Assembly: GCA_964562985.1 (NCBI GenBank)
Contig: CAZLWE010000024.1
Coordinates: 1-43,101, forward strand
Direction of reading: 5' to 3'
Length of the DNA: 43,101 nucleotides
DNA from: SHLQ01 sp964562985
GTDB taxonomy: Bacteria > Actinomycetota > Acidimicrobiia > Acidimicrobiales > SHLQ01
The stretch's first letter is position 1, and each line of letters starts with the position of its first letter. Shown here one piece after another: positions 23,784-32,165 of the stretch. The notes below the pieces were generated by a model. It did not search any database and was not told where the DNA came from. It saw only the letters and a program-made list of their open reading frames with translations. The position numbers and the translations under genes are program-made.

Positions 23784-24583
23784 GAGGTCGACGCGAGCTC
23801 TTTGCGTTCTTTGCGGCCTCGCCACCATCCGAAGATGATCGAAATTTCGTAGAAGATGTACATCGGAATCGATAAGACACCGAGCGTGATCGGGTCGCCT
23901 GAGGGAGTCAGCACTGCGACCAGCACCACGATGCCCACGATCGCGTAGCGCCTACCTGCCCGGAGCTGCTTTTGGTCGACTACTCCAATCATCTGCAGCA
24001 AAATCAACGCGAGTGGGAACTGGAACCCAATGCCAAAGGCGACCAGCATTCGCACCACGAACGAGATGTAGGGCCCTGGGGCAAGAAGTGGCTCAAAGTC
24101 GCCGATGTCGAGGAGGAAGACCAACGCTCGAGGAATCGACCAAAAGGCGAGCCCCGACCCGAAAAAGAAGAGGATGGTGCCAAAGCCGACGAAGAGAAGG
24201 GCGAAACGCTTCTCGTGTGGGTAAAGCCCGGGTACAACGAACTGCCAGATCTGCCACAAGATGACGGGGATCGAAACGACAATGCCGCCGTAAACAGCAA
24301 CGGTGAGCAACAACGAGAAACCCTCGAGCGGCTGTGTCTGGACCAGGTTGCAGTTTTGCTCGGTGATGATCCGGTTCTCGGTGCCCTCCGGGAGTTCGCC
24401 CAAGGCTCGGCAATATGGCTCGACCAACGCATCGATGATTCGGTTGGCGAAGATCAGACACAGCACGGCCCCGGCGGCAACCGCGATCACGCTCTTGATG
24501 ATCCGAGTCCGCAGTTCGGTGAGGTGCTCGATCAATGTCATCTCGCCGGCGTCGCGAGTGGCGGCGTCGTCAGCTGCCACCAT
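23780..24583 (-). CDS. tatC: Twin-arginine translocase subunit TatC
   Basis: A 267-residue protein with six membrane helices and the TatC hallmarks: MTLIEHLTELRTRIIKSVIAV near residue 15 (the cytoplasmic HL.ELR motif that reads the RR signal), PLEGFSLLLTVAVYGG, LWQIWQFVVPGLYPHEKR, and RRYAIVGIVVLVAVLTPSGDP leading into the last helices. TatC is the receptor of the Tat pathway in the inner membrane for folded proteins. Its ATG overlaps the tatB stop by one base (TGATG) and its stop overlaps the helicase start, so the three are one coupled operon. Confidence 0.95.
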   Translation of the reverse strand: MVAADDAATRDAGEMTLIEHLTELRTRIIKSVIAVAAGAVLCLIFANRIIDALVEPYCRALGELPEGTENRIITEQNCNLVQTQPLEGFSLLLTVAVYGGIVVSIPVILWQIWQFVVPGLYPHEKRFALLFVGFGTILFFFGSGLAFWSIPRALVFLLDIGDFEPLLAPGPYISFVVRMLVAFGIGFQFPLALILLQMIGVVDQKQLRAGRRYAIVGIVVLVAVLTPSGDPITLGVLSIPMYIFYEISIIFGWWRGRKERKELASTS

Positions 24584-25140
24584 CAGCGATCTCCAAACAT
24601 CGGTGGGTCGACTGGTTCGGCGTCGTCCTCTAGGTCGAACTCAACGCTCGCTGGTTCTTCGGGCGAGCTCGTCGATTCGGCCGCTGCGTTCTCGATATCG
24701 TGGCTTTCCGCAGCGCTGTCTGGGGAGCCTTCGTCGGGTTTTGGAGCGTTCGTTAACGCATCACTGCCGCTCATTGGAGCGATGGGCGGAATCTTGGTGG
24801 ATTCGGGTGTTGGTTTTTCGTCGACCTGTACCGATTCGAGCGTGACGATCTCGGCTTGCGCTGGCGTGGCCGCGGGCAGCGAATCATCTTTGGCTCCGTC
24901 GGAGTCGTTGGTATCGGCATCAACAGGCGCAGGCTCTAGCGCCTCCGCCTTCTTGACCGCGTGGGAGACCGGATCCTTCATGGCGTCGCGAACTTCGGTC
25001 TGGAAACCAGCGGACAGTTTTCGAAACTCACCCACCCATTTACCAACTTGCCTGGCTACTTCGGGCAGCCTCTTTGGGCCAAGCACGACGAGTGCAACCA
25101 AAAAGATGACGAGGAGCTCGCCACCCCCGATATTGAACAT
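24583..25140 (-). CDS. tatB: TatA/TatB-family translocase subunit with long acidic tail
   Basis: A 185-residue protein: an N-terminal membrane helix (MFNIGGGELLVIFLVALVVL), the GPKRLPEVARQVGKW hinge and amphipathic helix, and then a tail of about 110 residues rich in Asp, Glu, Pro, Ala and Ser. FNIGGGELLVI fits TatB better than TatA, which has FG/G after the helix, and the length also fits TatB; the single copy before tatC may serve both roles. The tail is longer than in most homologues. A TAGAAT box lies six bases upstream of the ATG, so the operon message is probably leaderless, and an inverted repeat is found at 25183-25202. Confidence 0.85.
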   Translation of the reverse strand: MFNIGGGELLVIFLVALVVLGPKRLPEVARQVGKWVGEFRKLSAGFQTEVRDAMKDPVSHAVKKAEALEPAPVDADTNDSDGAKDDSLPAATPAQAEIVTLESVQVDEKPTPESTKIPPIAPMSGSDALTNAPKPDEGSPDSAAESHDIENAAAESTSSPEEPASVEFDLEDDAEPVDPPMFGDR

Positions 25141-25146
25141 GATTCA

Positions 25147-25152
25147 ATTCTA
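25147..25152 (-). promoter_or_regulatory. -10 element TAGAAT of the tatB-tatC operon
   Basis: TAGAAT on the minus strand is six bases from the tatB ATG at 25140. Confidence 0.55.
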
Positions 25153-25182
25153 CTCGGAGGGCTTGGTCGCTTCGTACTTCAA

Positions 25183-25202
25183 AGAAACGTTCACACGTTT
25201 CT
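25183..25202. repeat. Perfect inverted repeat upstream of tatB
   Basis: AGAAACGT and ACGTTTCT are separated by TCAC, centred about 52 bases upstream of the tatB start and about 10 bases from the end of the preceding zinc-ribbon gene. No T-run follows, so an operator is more likely than a terminator. Confidence 0.45.
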
Positions 25203-25211
25203 CACAATCGC

Positions 25212-25547
25212 TTACCGCTTATCGGTGATTGCGTTGAGGGCTTCGGCGACTGCGTCTTCGTCATCGAGCAACTTGTGAAAGTCCAAAATGTCGTCGTGGT
25301 CGATCCGACGGCCGGTGCGCGACTCGAATAGCTCTGCTGGGAGTGTCCATGTGTCCATTTGTACGCCGCTAGCGACGAGCAGATCGATGGTGCGGTGTTC
25401 CGCAGGCTTCACAACAACCATGGAGCACACAGGGCACGTGAAGCGGTATTCGCCTCGGTCGTCGTCCAGGCATACTCGCACTACGACATCCTCGGTGGTG
25501 AGTTCTACGTCTCCACAGTCTGGACAGCTCGCTCGTATGGTTGCCAT
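25212..25547 (-). CDS. Zinc-ribbon protein of unknown function
   Basis: A 111-residue protein. The N-terminal half is a zinc ribbon: ATIRASCPDCGDVELTTED, then YRFTCPVCSMVVVKPA, giving CPxC...CPxC with V..C strands. The C-terminal half (DHDDILDFHKLLDDEDAVAE) is acidic and helical. Proteins with this layout are seen in actinobacteria; the role is not known. The ATG at 25547 starts the ribbon directly; an in-frame start at 25565 would add six residues. It lies upstream of tatB on the same strand with 71 bases between, which carry the tatB promoter. Confidence 0.68.
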   Translation of the reverse strand: MATIRASCPDCGDVELTTEDVVVRVCLDDDRGEYRFTCPVCSMVVVKPAEHRTIDLLVASGVQMDTWTLPAELFESRTGRRIDHDDILDFHKLLDDEDAVAEALNAITDKR

Positions 25548-25690
25548 TTGGGATTCACACTCCACTCTTGCTTACAAGGAATTATTCGGAGAATTCGCGG
25601 GGTTCCTTGAGGAGCAAGAGGCCCATTTCAAAGCGCAAGCGACCTATTTGAGAGCGGCGTGCATTGAGCCATTCCGACCATCTTTGCGAA

Positions 25691-25696
25691 TACGAT
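25691..25696 (+). promoter_or_regulatory. -10 element TACGAT, leaderless GDPD-like gene
   Basis: TACGAT is six bases before the ATG at 25703. Confidence 0.5.
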
Positions 25697-25702
25697 GCCG
25701 TT

Positions 25703-26440
25703 ATGGCCCTTCGTTTGCCGTCTCAATTCGCTACGCCGATCGGATTTGCGCATCGGGGAGCGAGCGCTCACGCCAAGGAAAATACGCCTGAAGCCTTTGA
25801 TTTAGCAGTGAAGTTAGGGGCTTCGGGTATCAAGAGTGACGTCTGGTTGTCGAAGGATGGCCACTTGATGCTGCACCACGTAGGTCATATCGGCATGCGA
25901 AGGCGTCAGATTCGGTCGCTTGGGCGTGGCGAATTGCCCGACGCGATGATTTCGCTGCCTGAGTTGGTCGAAGCGATGCCTGATTCGCTTGCGCTGTTAG
26001 TCGACATCAAAGACGAGGCGGCGACGGCTCCGCTGCTCGATTGGGTCGTCACCCTCGATCCGGTCACGCGATCTCGGCTTTACGTCTCCTATCACGACTG
26101 GCGGCGCTTATCGGAGTGGCGGACGTTTGATGAACACATCAAATTGGTGGACTCGACCAGCGTGAGTGAGATGTCGGAGGGGCCCGAGCGCCGCGCCTCG
26201 AACCTTGCTGAAGCTGGTATTGACGCGGTCAATCTCCGACACAGCGAGTGGACCGGGGGAATGGCAACGCTGTTCCACCGTTTCGGACGGCTGTGCTTTG
26301 GTTGGGATGCCCAACATCGGCGAATCCTTGACGATCTCCTCCGCATGGGACTCGATGCCGTATGTAGCGACTATGTCGACACGATGATGGAAGCCATCAA
26401 CGAGCGCCCACCTCCTCCGCAATCTGGGGTGCGGATCTAG
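25703..26440 (+). CDS. Glycerophosphodiester phosphodiesterase-like protein with altered metal site
   Basis: A 245-residue TIM-barrel protein of the GDPD family. FAHRGASAHAKENTPEAF holds the first catalytic histidine and the ENT motif; GIKSDVWLSKDGHLMLHHV is the second block, where the usual E-x-D metal pair reads K-S-D; LLVDIKDE stands where families have L.vEiK, with Asp for Glu; GIDAVNLRHSEW and AVCSDYVDTMM end the barrel. GDPD enzymes split glycerophosphodiesters into an alcohol and glycerol-3-phosphate using a metal ion. The changed ligands make normal catalysis doubtful. Start at 25703, six bases after a TACGAT box. Convergent with the first signal peptidase gene, eight bases between. 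Confidence 0.8.
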   Translation: MALRLPSQFATPIGFAHRGASAHAKENTPEAFDLAVKLGASGIKSDVWLSKDGHLMLHHVGHIGMRRRQIRSLGRGELPDAMISLPELVEAMPDSLALLVDIKDEAATAPLLDWVVTLDPVTRSRLYVSYHDWRRLSEWRTFDEHIKLVDSTSVSEMSEGPERRASNLAEAGIDAVNLRHSEWTGGMATLFHRFGRLCFGWDAQHRRILDDLLRMGLDAVCSDYVDTMMEAINERPPPPQSGVRI

Positions 26441-26448
26441 GTTTCGCG

Positions 26449-28085
26449 CTACAGCGTGGATAGGTCGCCGAGCGGCCAGATCCTCACGAAGGCCCGACCG
26501 ACAACGTTCTCCTCGGGCACCGGGCCAAAGAAGCGCGAGTCCGATGAGCGGACGCGGTTGTCGCCGAGCATGAAGAAACTGGAGTCGTCGAGGGTGCATC
26601 GACCCGGCGTTCGATTGTTCGTGCATCGTTCATCCCAGATGTCCTGAGCGACGGGATCTGATGCTGACGGAGCGCGCAAGAGTGCGTTTTGGGGGTTCAA
26701 ATACGGTTCGTCGAGCAAAAGGGCGTCTTCAGGGCCTTCCCCGGGCCCCCAAATCCAGATTTGTCCGTCGTCGCGCACCTCGATGGTCTCGCCGGGAAGC
26801 CCAATCGCTCGCTTGATCAGGTCATCTGTCCCCGCGGTGCCTTCGATCTTGCGAAACACGACGAGGTCGCCACGGCGCACGTCGTGGAGTCGGTAAGAAA
26901 CCTTGTTGACCAAGATGCGGTCGCCGCGGTTCACCGTTGTCTCCATGGACTCCGAAGGAATCCAGAATGCTTGGAGCACGAAAGCTTTGATCAAGAGCGC
27001 AACCGCCAATGCCGAACCAATCACGGCGAGCCACTCGATGATCGTGTGGAAATCCGACGACCGGAATCCGCTCGTCGATACATCCGATTTCACCATGACG
27101 TCGTCGACACCGTCAGTGTCAACGAATGGGTTCGTTCCGCCTTCAACGGAGAATCCATGCTCGACCCGACCGGGTTCGATCACTTGATCCTGGCGACGGA
27201 CCGTACCGGATTCGGCGATAGGGAGGTCAACCTGGTCTGGGGCAGGTCGCGGACCAGGAGCCACGGGTTGGGGTATTGGAGCATCCACGATGGCAGAAGC
27301 AGCACTTGCTGGCCGAGCTGGGATGTCGGGCTGCAATTCGGTGACGGCCCGCTCCGTCGGGAAAACGGGTGAGGGTGCCGTCGGGGGCTCGAATGGCGGC
27401 AACAGGTTGGTTTCGGCTGGTGGCGCCTGTTCGGTGCGCATGACCGGCTGGGCTGTGGGTATCACCGGTTGGGCNNNNNNNNNNNNNNNNNNNNNNNNNN
27501 NNNNNNNNNNNNNNNNNNNNNNNNNNNNNNNNNNNNNNNNNNNNNNNNNNNNNNNNNNNNNNNNNNNNNNNNNNGTGGCGCCTGTTCGGTGCGCATGACC
27601 GGCTGGGCTGTGGGTATCACCGGTTGGGCAGTGGGCGTGACCGGTTGGGCTGGCGCCGAGGTTTGGAGTGGCGGAGCCGTTGGTTGTGGAGCGGTGGGAA
27701 AGACCGGTTCGACGGGTGCCAGCGGTTCGGTTGCCACATTGACAGTGCTCGGCGAAGTCACCACGTCGGCGGCCAGGTTTGCGTCGCCAATTCGACGCAC
27801 TCGATCGACCCCTTCGGCCGCCCGAGCCCGAATGGAGGCGGTGTCGAGACGATCGGCGGTCCCCCAATTAAAGTCCGGCGGTGACTCGATGGTCGGTATC
27901 GGAGATGGCCGGGAGTCGTCGTTCCCCATTGCCACAACAGCGGGATCTGGGGTCGCTGCAACCGGGGCTGCGACAGGGGCATCTTGGGTGGCATCCTCTG
28001 AGTCGGCCAGAAGGGCGCGTGCAATAACCGCGCGAACCCACTCGTCGTCGTCGGCTCGCGCGGAAATATCGGAGGAATCGGCCAC
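26449..28085 (-). CDS. lepB: Type I signal peptidase with long disordered N-terminus (spans an assembly gap)
   Basis: Removing the 100-N gap and one 55-nt flank leaves one frame of 493 residues. The first half is Ala/Pro/Thr-rich and includes a helical acidic start (EWVRAVIARALLADSEDA) and tandem AQPV.PT units. The catalytic half has one membrane segment (TIIEWLAVIGSALAVALLIK), box B IPSESMETTV with the catalytic serine, box C GDRILVNKVSY, box D LIKRAIGLPGETI with the general-base lysine, and box E MLGDNRVRSSDSRFFG. It cleaves signal peptides on the outer face of the membrane. The GTG at 28085 follows a TAGAAT box. Second lepB paralogue is immediately upstream. Confidence 0.88.
27420..27629. 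repeat. Assembly gap with duplicated 55-nt flanks
   Basis: 100 N at 27475-27574 are bordered by identical 55-nt sequences (27420-27474 and 27575-27629) coding AQPV.PT repeats of the signal peptidase. Removing 155 bases restores its frame. Confidence 0.85.
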
Positions 28086-28091
28086 CGACCA

Positions 28092-28097
28092 ATTCTA
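28092..28097 (-). promoter_or_regulatory. -10 element TAGAAT, leaderless lepB
   Basis: TAGAAT on the minus strand is six bases from the GTG at 28085, so this lepB has its own promoter within the pafC-lepB-lepB run. Confidence 0.5.
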
Positions 28098-28152
28098 CCG
28101 CCTCGCAACTAGCTGAACAGGTACCCGTCTCTGCGTTCGGGCAAGTTTCTGG

Positions 28153-28893
28153 TTAGAGACCGCCGATTTGACCAGCTGGCCAAATCCGCCAGACAGCGCG
28201 CCCGACCACCGTCTCTTCAGGCACCGGACCAAAGGAGCGCGAATCCACCGAGGATCCTCGGTTATCTCCCAACACCAAATAGCTGTCTTCACCTACCACG
28301 CAGACGCCCGGTTCTCTCGGCTGGTTTTGGCAAGAATCATCCCAGATGTCCCGACTCACATTCGATATCAGATCGGTGAGTCTGATATCGGAACCGGGTG
28401 CCAAATAGGGTTCGTCCAGGAGTACCGCTTGCGATTGCGCTTGGCCCGGCTGGGAGATCCACAGCCCTCCTTCGCGTAACTCTATGCGTTCGCCGGGAAG
28501 GCCGATGACGCGCTTGATGAGTTGATCGGTGTCGCCGGGAGTTCCAATGGGGCGATCAAAGACGATCAAATCGCCGCGCCCGATCTCGCCGAACGTATAT
28601 GAGAGTTTGTTGACCAAAATTCTGTCGCCCGGAACAACCGTGGGTGTCATCGATGCTGAGGGGATCTCGAAGGCCTGGAAGATGTACTCCTTGATCAACA
28701 ACGCCGCGCTGATCGCAACGACGACCACCGCGACCCACTCGACGATCGTGCGAAGTCCGTTGTCCAGTCCATCGAGGCCCCCGGAGGACTCCTCTGCGGA
28801 GTGGGCCTCGTCCTCTGAGCCGTCAGCAGGCGCAGACTCGTCGAAGAGCTCGTCTAACGGCACGGCCTGTTTGGACCCAGGATCAGTCGACAT
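28153..28893 (-). CDS. lepB: Type I signal peptidase, second copy
   Basis: A 246-residue signal peptidase of normal actinobacterial length. An acidic N-terminus (residues 1-45) precedes one membrane segment (EWVAVVVVAISAALLIKEYI, about 52-71). Box B is IPSASMTPTV with Ser81, box C GDRILVNKLSY, box D LIKRVIGLPGERI with Lys127, and box E VLGDNRGSSVDSRSFG. The ATG at 28893 overlaps the pafC stop by 11 bases, so it is probably translated from the pafBC transcript. It differs from its neighbour mainly in lacking the long Pro-rich extension. Confidence 0.92.
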   Translation of the reverse strand: MSTDPGSKQAVPLDELFDESAPADGSEDEAHSAEESSGGLDGLDNGLRTIVEWVAVVVVAISAALLIKEYIFQAFEIPSASMTPTVVPGDRILVNKLSYTFGEIGRGDLIVFDRPIGTPGDTDQLIKRVIGLPGERIELREGGLWISQPGQAQSQAVLLDEPYLAPGSDIRLTDLISNVSRDIWDDSCQNQPREPGVCVVGEDSYLVLGDNRGSSVDSRSFGPVPEETVVGRAVWRIWPAGQIGGL

Positions 28894-29818
28894 AACGCCC
28901 CCGTACCCGTGCTGCTGCTGACGCGATATCGGGCACTGGGCCACCCGCGATGATCTGCGCCTGTGGGCCAAGCCGCAAGAAGAGTTGCTCGATCCAGCGC
29001 GAGGAGGACGCCGACAAAGACACCACAACATTCCCGTCGGCGGTCTCGATACTGCGCACCGGCACGCCCTCGAAGACCTGTGCGAACTCGACGGGTGCGG
29101 AAATGGTGATCTCTGGACCGTCGTCGAGTTCGAACGTACCAGCGCTCGCGTCGTCGGGAACCGGCATGGTGAATGGTGCCTCGGACGCTGCGGCACTCTC
29201 GATGCGATCCAGGCGGAATACACGCTCCGCCTCAGCGAGGTGGCAGTAGGCCCCGACGTACCATCGGCCGCCCTCGTGGAAGAAGCGGGTGGGCTCGATT
29301 CGGCGCTCGCTACGTTCGTTGCTGGAGAAGCTCTGGTAGACGATGTCGGCGCACTGCTGAGAGGTGCTCGCCTCTCGAAGCAGGACCAGGGCCGGTGTGG
29401 CCACGGTGCCAAAGCTGACGTCGACCGTTTCTTCGGTCGAACCCGTCGATAGACGCAACTTGGCGAGGCCACGTGCGAGCGCGCCAGCGTCCTCCGCCTT
29501 ATCGAAGGCCAGGGCCGCCTCACCCGCAGCGAGCAATGAGAGGATCTCTGAGCCGGACAGCTTCATTGGCCGCGCGAACCAGTCGGCGTAGTGAATCCAC
29601 ACCATGTCGTCATCGATGATCACATCGATCAACGTGTCAGGGGTATAGGGCGGCACACCCACGAAAAGCAGGACATTTTCCAGATCTTCTAGCAACACAG
29701 CCTGGGGATAGTCGAAACGTTCGGAGATCTCCGCGAGCGTGACACCGCCTTGTGCCGCAATCCAAGGAATGGCGGCGATCAGCCGGGACATCCGGTCGGT
29801 TGCAGAAATTCGGCTCAC
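28883..29818 (-). CDS. pafC: PafC, WYL-domain transcriptional regulator
   Basis: A 311-residue protein with an N-terminal winged helix (DRMSRLIAAIPWIAAQGGVT) and a WYL domain in the middle (RIEPTRFFHEGGRWYVGAYC, then ERVFRLDRIESA), followed by a C-terminal WCX-like part. In mycobacteria PafB and PafC form a dimer that switches on most of the LexA-independent DNA-damage response. The GTG at 29818 overlaps the pafB stop (GTGA), so the two are coupled; an ATG at 29848 would add ten residues within pafB and is unlikely. Confidence 0.9.
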   Translation of the reverse strand: MSRISATDRMSRLIAAIPWIAAQGGVTLAEISERFDYPQAVLLEDLENVLLFVGVPPYTPDTLIDVIIDDDMVWIHYADWFARPMKLSGSEILSLLAAGEAALAFDKAEDAGALARGLAKLRLSTGSTEETVDVSFGTVATPALVLLREASTSQQCADIVYQSFSSNERSERRIEPTRFFHEGGRWYVGAYCHLAEAERVFRLDRIESAAASEAPFTMPVPDDASAGTFELDDGPEITISAPVEFAQVFEGVPVRSIETADGNVVVSLSASSSRWIEQLFLRLGPQAQIIAGGPVPDIASAAARVRGRYVD

Positions 29819-30756
29819 GAATGCGCGCCGATCACGGCGTCCAACCACTCGAGCATCTCCGATCGCAGTTCAACGGGTTCGAGAACCTCGGCGGCGTCGA
29901 CGAAGCTCAAAACCCAGTCTCTGAACGATCGGCGATCTCGAACCTGAAGCCGCACGCTGACAGAGCCGTCGTCATGTCGCTCGATCTCGTCTTCTCGAAG
30001 ATTCACGCTCGCCCATAGCGCAGCGGTCGAGTCGATTCTCACGACCGCATTCATAGGTTCCTCGTCTCCGAACTCCCAGGTTCGAACCGTCTCGGGGCCG
30101 CGAGCTGGTTGTAACTCGTAGCCCGAAGGCGACCCCAGCGCAATCTCATCCTGGATCCGGTCGATTCGAAACACCCGCGTGGCTTCACGCGTTTGGTCGA
30201 AACCCGACACATACCAATGACCGTTCACAAAGCTGATTCGTGAGGGCTCGAGTACTCGTTGCACGTCGCTATACGAGAAGGTCGCGGCCCGACGCTCGGT
30301 GATCGCGGTATGAAACTTCCCAGCCACATCGGCTGCTGGAACCGAGCCCCCCACCTGGTCAGCCTCGGAACGCTCAACACCACCGAGTTTCCAAAAGGCG
30401 TCCTCGCCGAGTTCGTCGACGCGTACCAACGCTGCAGCCAAGTGAAGCGCGGCGAGTTCGTCGGGCTCGAGACCGGGGTCTTGGCCGGCGTAGTCGTCGC
30501 GGTGAACGGTGTAGGCATCGACCATCGCCCCAGCGTCGGCGACTCGATCCATGTTTCCGGTGTCGGCAACCCGCTCTACTGCGATCGTGATGCCCATGCT
30601 GCGCAGATCGTCCTTGTCGCGCTCGAAGGCCCGTCGAAACGACGCGGTGTTGTCCGGGTACCCGCCAATGCGCTGACGTAAATCGTCGGCGGTTATTGGC
30701 CTCGTGGTGTCGATTAGAACCGCGAGGAGCTTCAGGAGGCGCTCGAGTTTGGACAC
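29815..30756 (-). CDS. pafB: PafB, WYL-domain transcriptional regulator
   Basis: A 313-residue paralogue of PafC: winged helix at residues 1-70 (MSKLERLLKLLAVLIDTTRP, then FERDKDDLRSMGI), then a WYL domain containing RVLEPSRISFVNGHWYVSGF and TRVFRIDRIQDE, and a C-terminal extension ending in LEWLDAVIGAHS. PafB is the partner of PafC in the DNA-damage regulator of actinobacteria. It starts nine bases after the pafA stop, as in Mycobacterium, and overlaps pafC by four bases. Confidence 0.92.
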   Translation of the reverse strand: MSKLERLLKLLAVLIDTTRPITADDLRQRIGGYPDNTASFRRAFERDKDDLRSMGITIAVERVADTGNMDRVADAGAMVDAYTVHRDDYAGQDPGLEPDELAALHLAAALVRVDELGEDAFWKLGGVERSEADQVGGSVPAADVAGKFHTAITERRAATFSYSDVQRVLEPSRISFVNGHWYVSGFDQTREATRVFRIDRIQDEIALGSPSGYELQPARGPETVRTWEFGDEEPMNAVVRIDSTAALWASVNLREDEIERHDDGSVSVRLQVRDRRSFRDWVLSFVDAAEVLEPVELRSEMLEWLDAVIGAHS

Positions 30757-30765
30757 GCTGCGCCC

Positions 30766-32124
30766 CTAGAGGCTGGCGATGAGCTTGTCGACTCGCTCAT
30801 CGTGGCTGCGGAATGGGTCTTTGCACAGGACTGTCCGCTGCGCCTGGTCATTGAGTTTGAGGTGCACCCAATCCACCGTGAAGTCGCGGCGCTTCTCCTT
30901 CGCTTTGCGAATGAACTCGCCGCGGAGTCTGGCGCGGGTGGTTTGAGGCGGGGTCTCCACGGCCTTGGCGATGTCGTGGTCGTCGCAGATCCGCTCGACG
31001 AGGCCACGTCGCTGCATGCTGTAGAACAACGATCGCTGCCGGTGAATGTCGTGATACTGCAGATCGAGAAGAGACACCCGTGGATCTGCTAGGGAAAGAT
31101 CGTGGCGCTCGCGGTAGGCCTCCATCAGCTTGTACTTGATGACCCAGTCGACCTCGCGGTCGAGTTTGAGGGGATCGTCGGCGATGGTGGTAAGGCAGTG
31201 CTCCCACATTTCGAGTGCTTGCTTCTCTAAGGGGTCGAGTTCGTGGAACTCAGAGAAGCGAATAGCCCGTTCCAAGTATTCGCTTTGGATTTCGAGGGCG
31301 GAGGCTTCCCGACCGTTGGCCAGCCGTACGCGACGTCGGCACGTCGTGTCGTGGCTGATTTCGCGAATTGCTCGAATCGGGTTCTCCAACGTCATGTCGC
31401 GAAGCACCACGTTGGGTTCCTCGAGCATGCGCAGCATCAGCGAGGCTGCGCCGATCTTCAAAAAGTTCGTGTACTCGCTCATGTTCGAGTCGCCGACGAT
31501 GACGTGCAAGCGCCGGTACCGCTCCGCGTCGGCGTGTGGCTCGTCACGGGTGTTGATGATGGGCCGCGATCGTGTGGTGGCGCTCGAGACGCCTTCCCAG
31601 ATGTGTTCGGCGCGTTGGCTGACGCAATACATCGCGCCGCGAGCCGTCTGCAGAACCTTTCCGGCTCCGGCGTAGATCTGTCGGCTCACGAGGAACGGGA
31701 TGAGCACCTCGGAGTACGACCCGATGTCGTCTTGGCGGCTCGTCAAGTAGTTCTCGTGGCACCCGTAGGAGTTTCCCGCGGAGTCGGTGTTGTTTTTGAA
31801 CAGGTAGATATCGCCGAGAATGCCCTCTTCGTTCAAGCGCTTCTCGGCGCCGATGAGTAACTGTTCGAGGATCCGTTCGCCAGCCTTGTCGTGCACAACC
31901 GTTTCATAGATGTTGTCGCATTCTGGGGTTGCGTACTCCGGGTGCGATCCGACGTCGAGATACAGGCGCGCCCCATTGGCCAAGAAGACGTTGCTCGATC
32001 GCCCCCAGGACACGACGCGCCGAAAAAGGTAGCGAGCTACCTCATCTGGGGAAAGGCGGCGCTGACCTTCCAGCGTGCAGGTGACGCCGTATTCGTTCTC
32101 GACTCCGAAGATGCGACGTTTCAT
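30766..32124 (-). CDS. pafA: Pup ligase PafA
   Basis: A 452-residue protein of the Pup ligase/depupylase fold, related to glutamine synthetase. Features are MKRRIFGVENEYGVTCTLEG with the metal- and ATP-binding E-N-E, YLDVGSHPEYATPECDN, NNTDSAGNSYGCHENYL, RPIINTRDEPHAD and RRLHVIVGDSNMSEYTNFLK. It lacks the Dop-loop insertion near residue 40-60, which sets it apart from the Dop paralogue at 34580. PafA joins the C-terminal Glu of Pup to lysines of target proteins with ATP. It is followed nine bases later by pafB. TACCGT lies eight bases upstream of the ATG, so a separate promoter is possible. Confidence 0.95.
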   Translation of the reverse strand: MKRRIFGVENEYGVTCTLEGQRRLSPDEVARYLFRRVVSWGRSSNVFLANGARLYLDVGSHPEYATPECDNIYETVVHDKAGERILEQLLIGAEKRLNEEGILGDIYLFKNNTDSAGNSYGCHENYLTSRQDDIGSYSEVLIPFLVSRQIYAGAGKVLQTARGAMYCVSQRAEHIWEGVSSATTRSRPIINTRDEPHADAERYRRLHVIVGDSNMSEYTNFLKIGAASLMLRMLEEPNVVLRDMTLENPIRAIREISHDTTCRRRVRLANGREASALEIQSEYLERAIRFSEFHELDPLEKQALEMWEHCLTTIADDPLKLDREVDWVIKYKLMEAYRERHDLSLADPRVSLLDLQYHDIHRQRSLFYSMQRRGLVERICDDHDIAKAVETPPQTTRARLRGEFIRKAKEKRRDFTVDWVHLKLNDQAQRTVLCKDPFRSHDERVDKLIASL

Positions 32125-32165
32125 TGATGGCTACGGTAGCGCTCCTTTGCACTCCGTAGGGCTCA

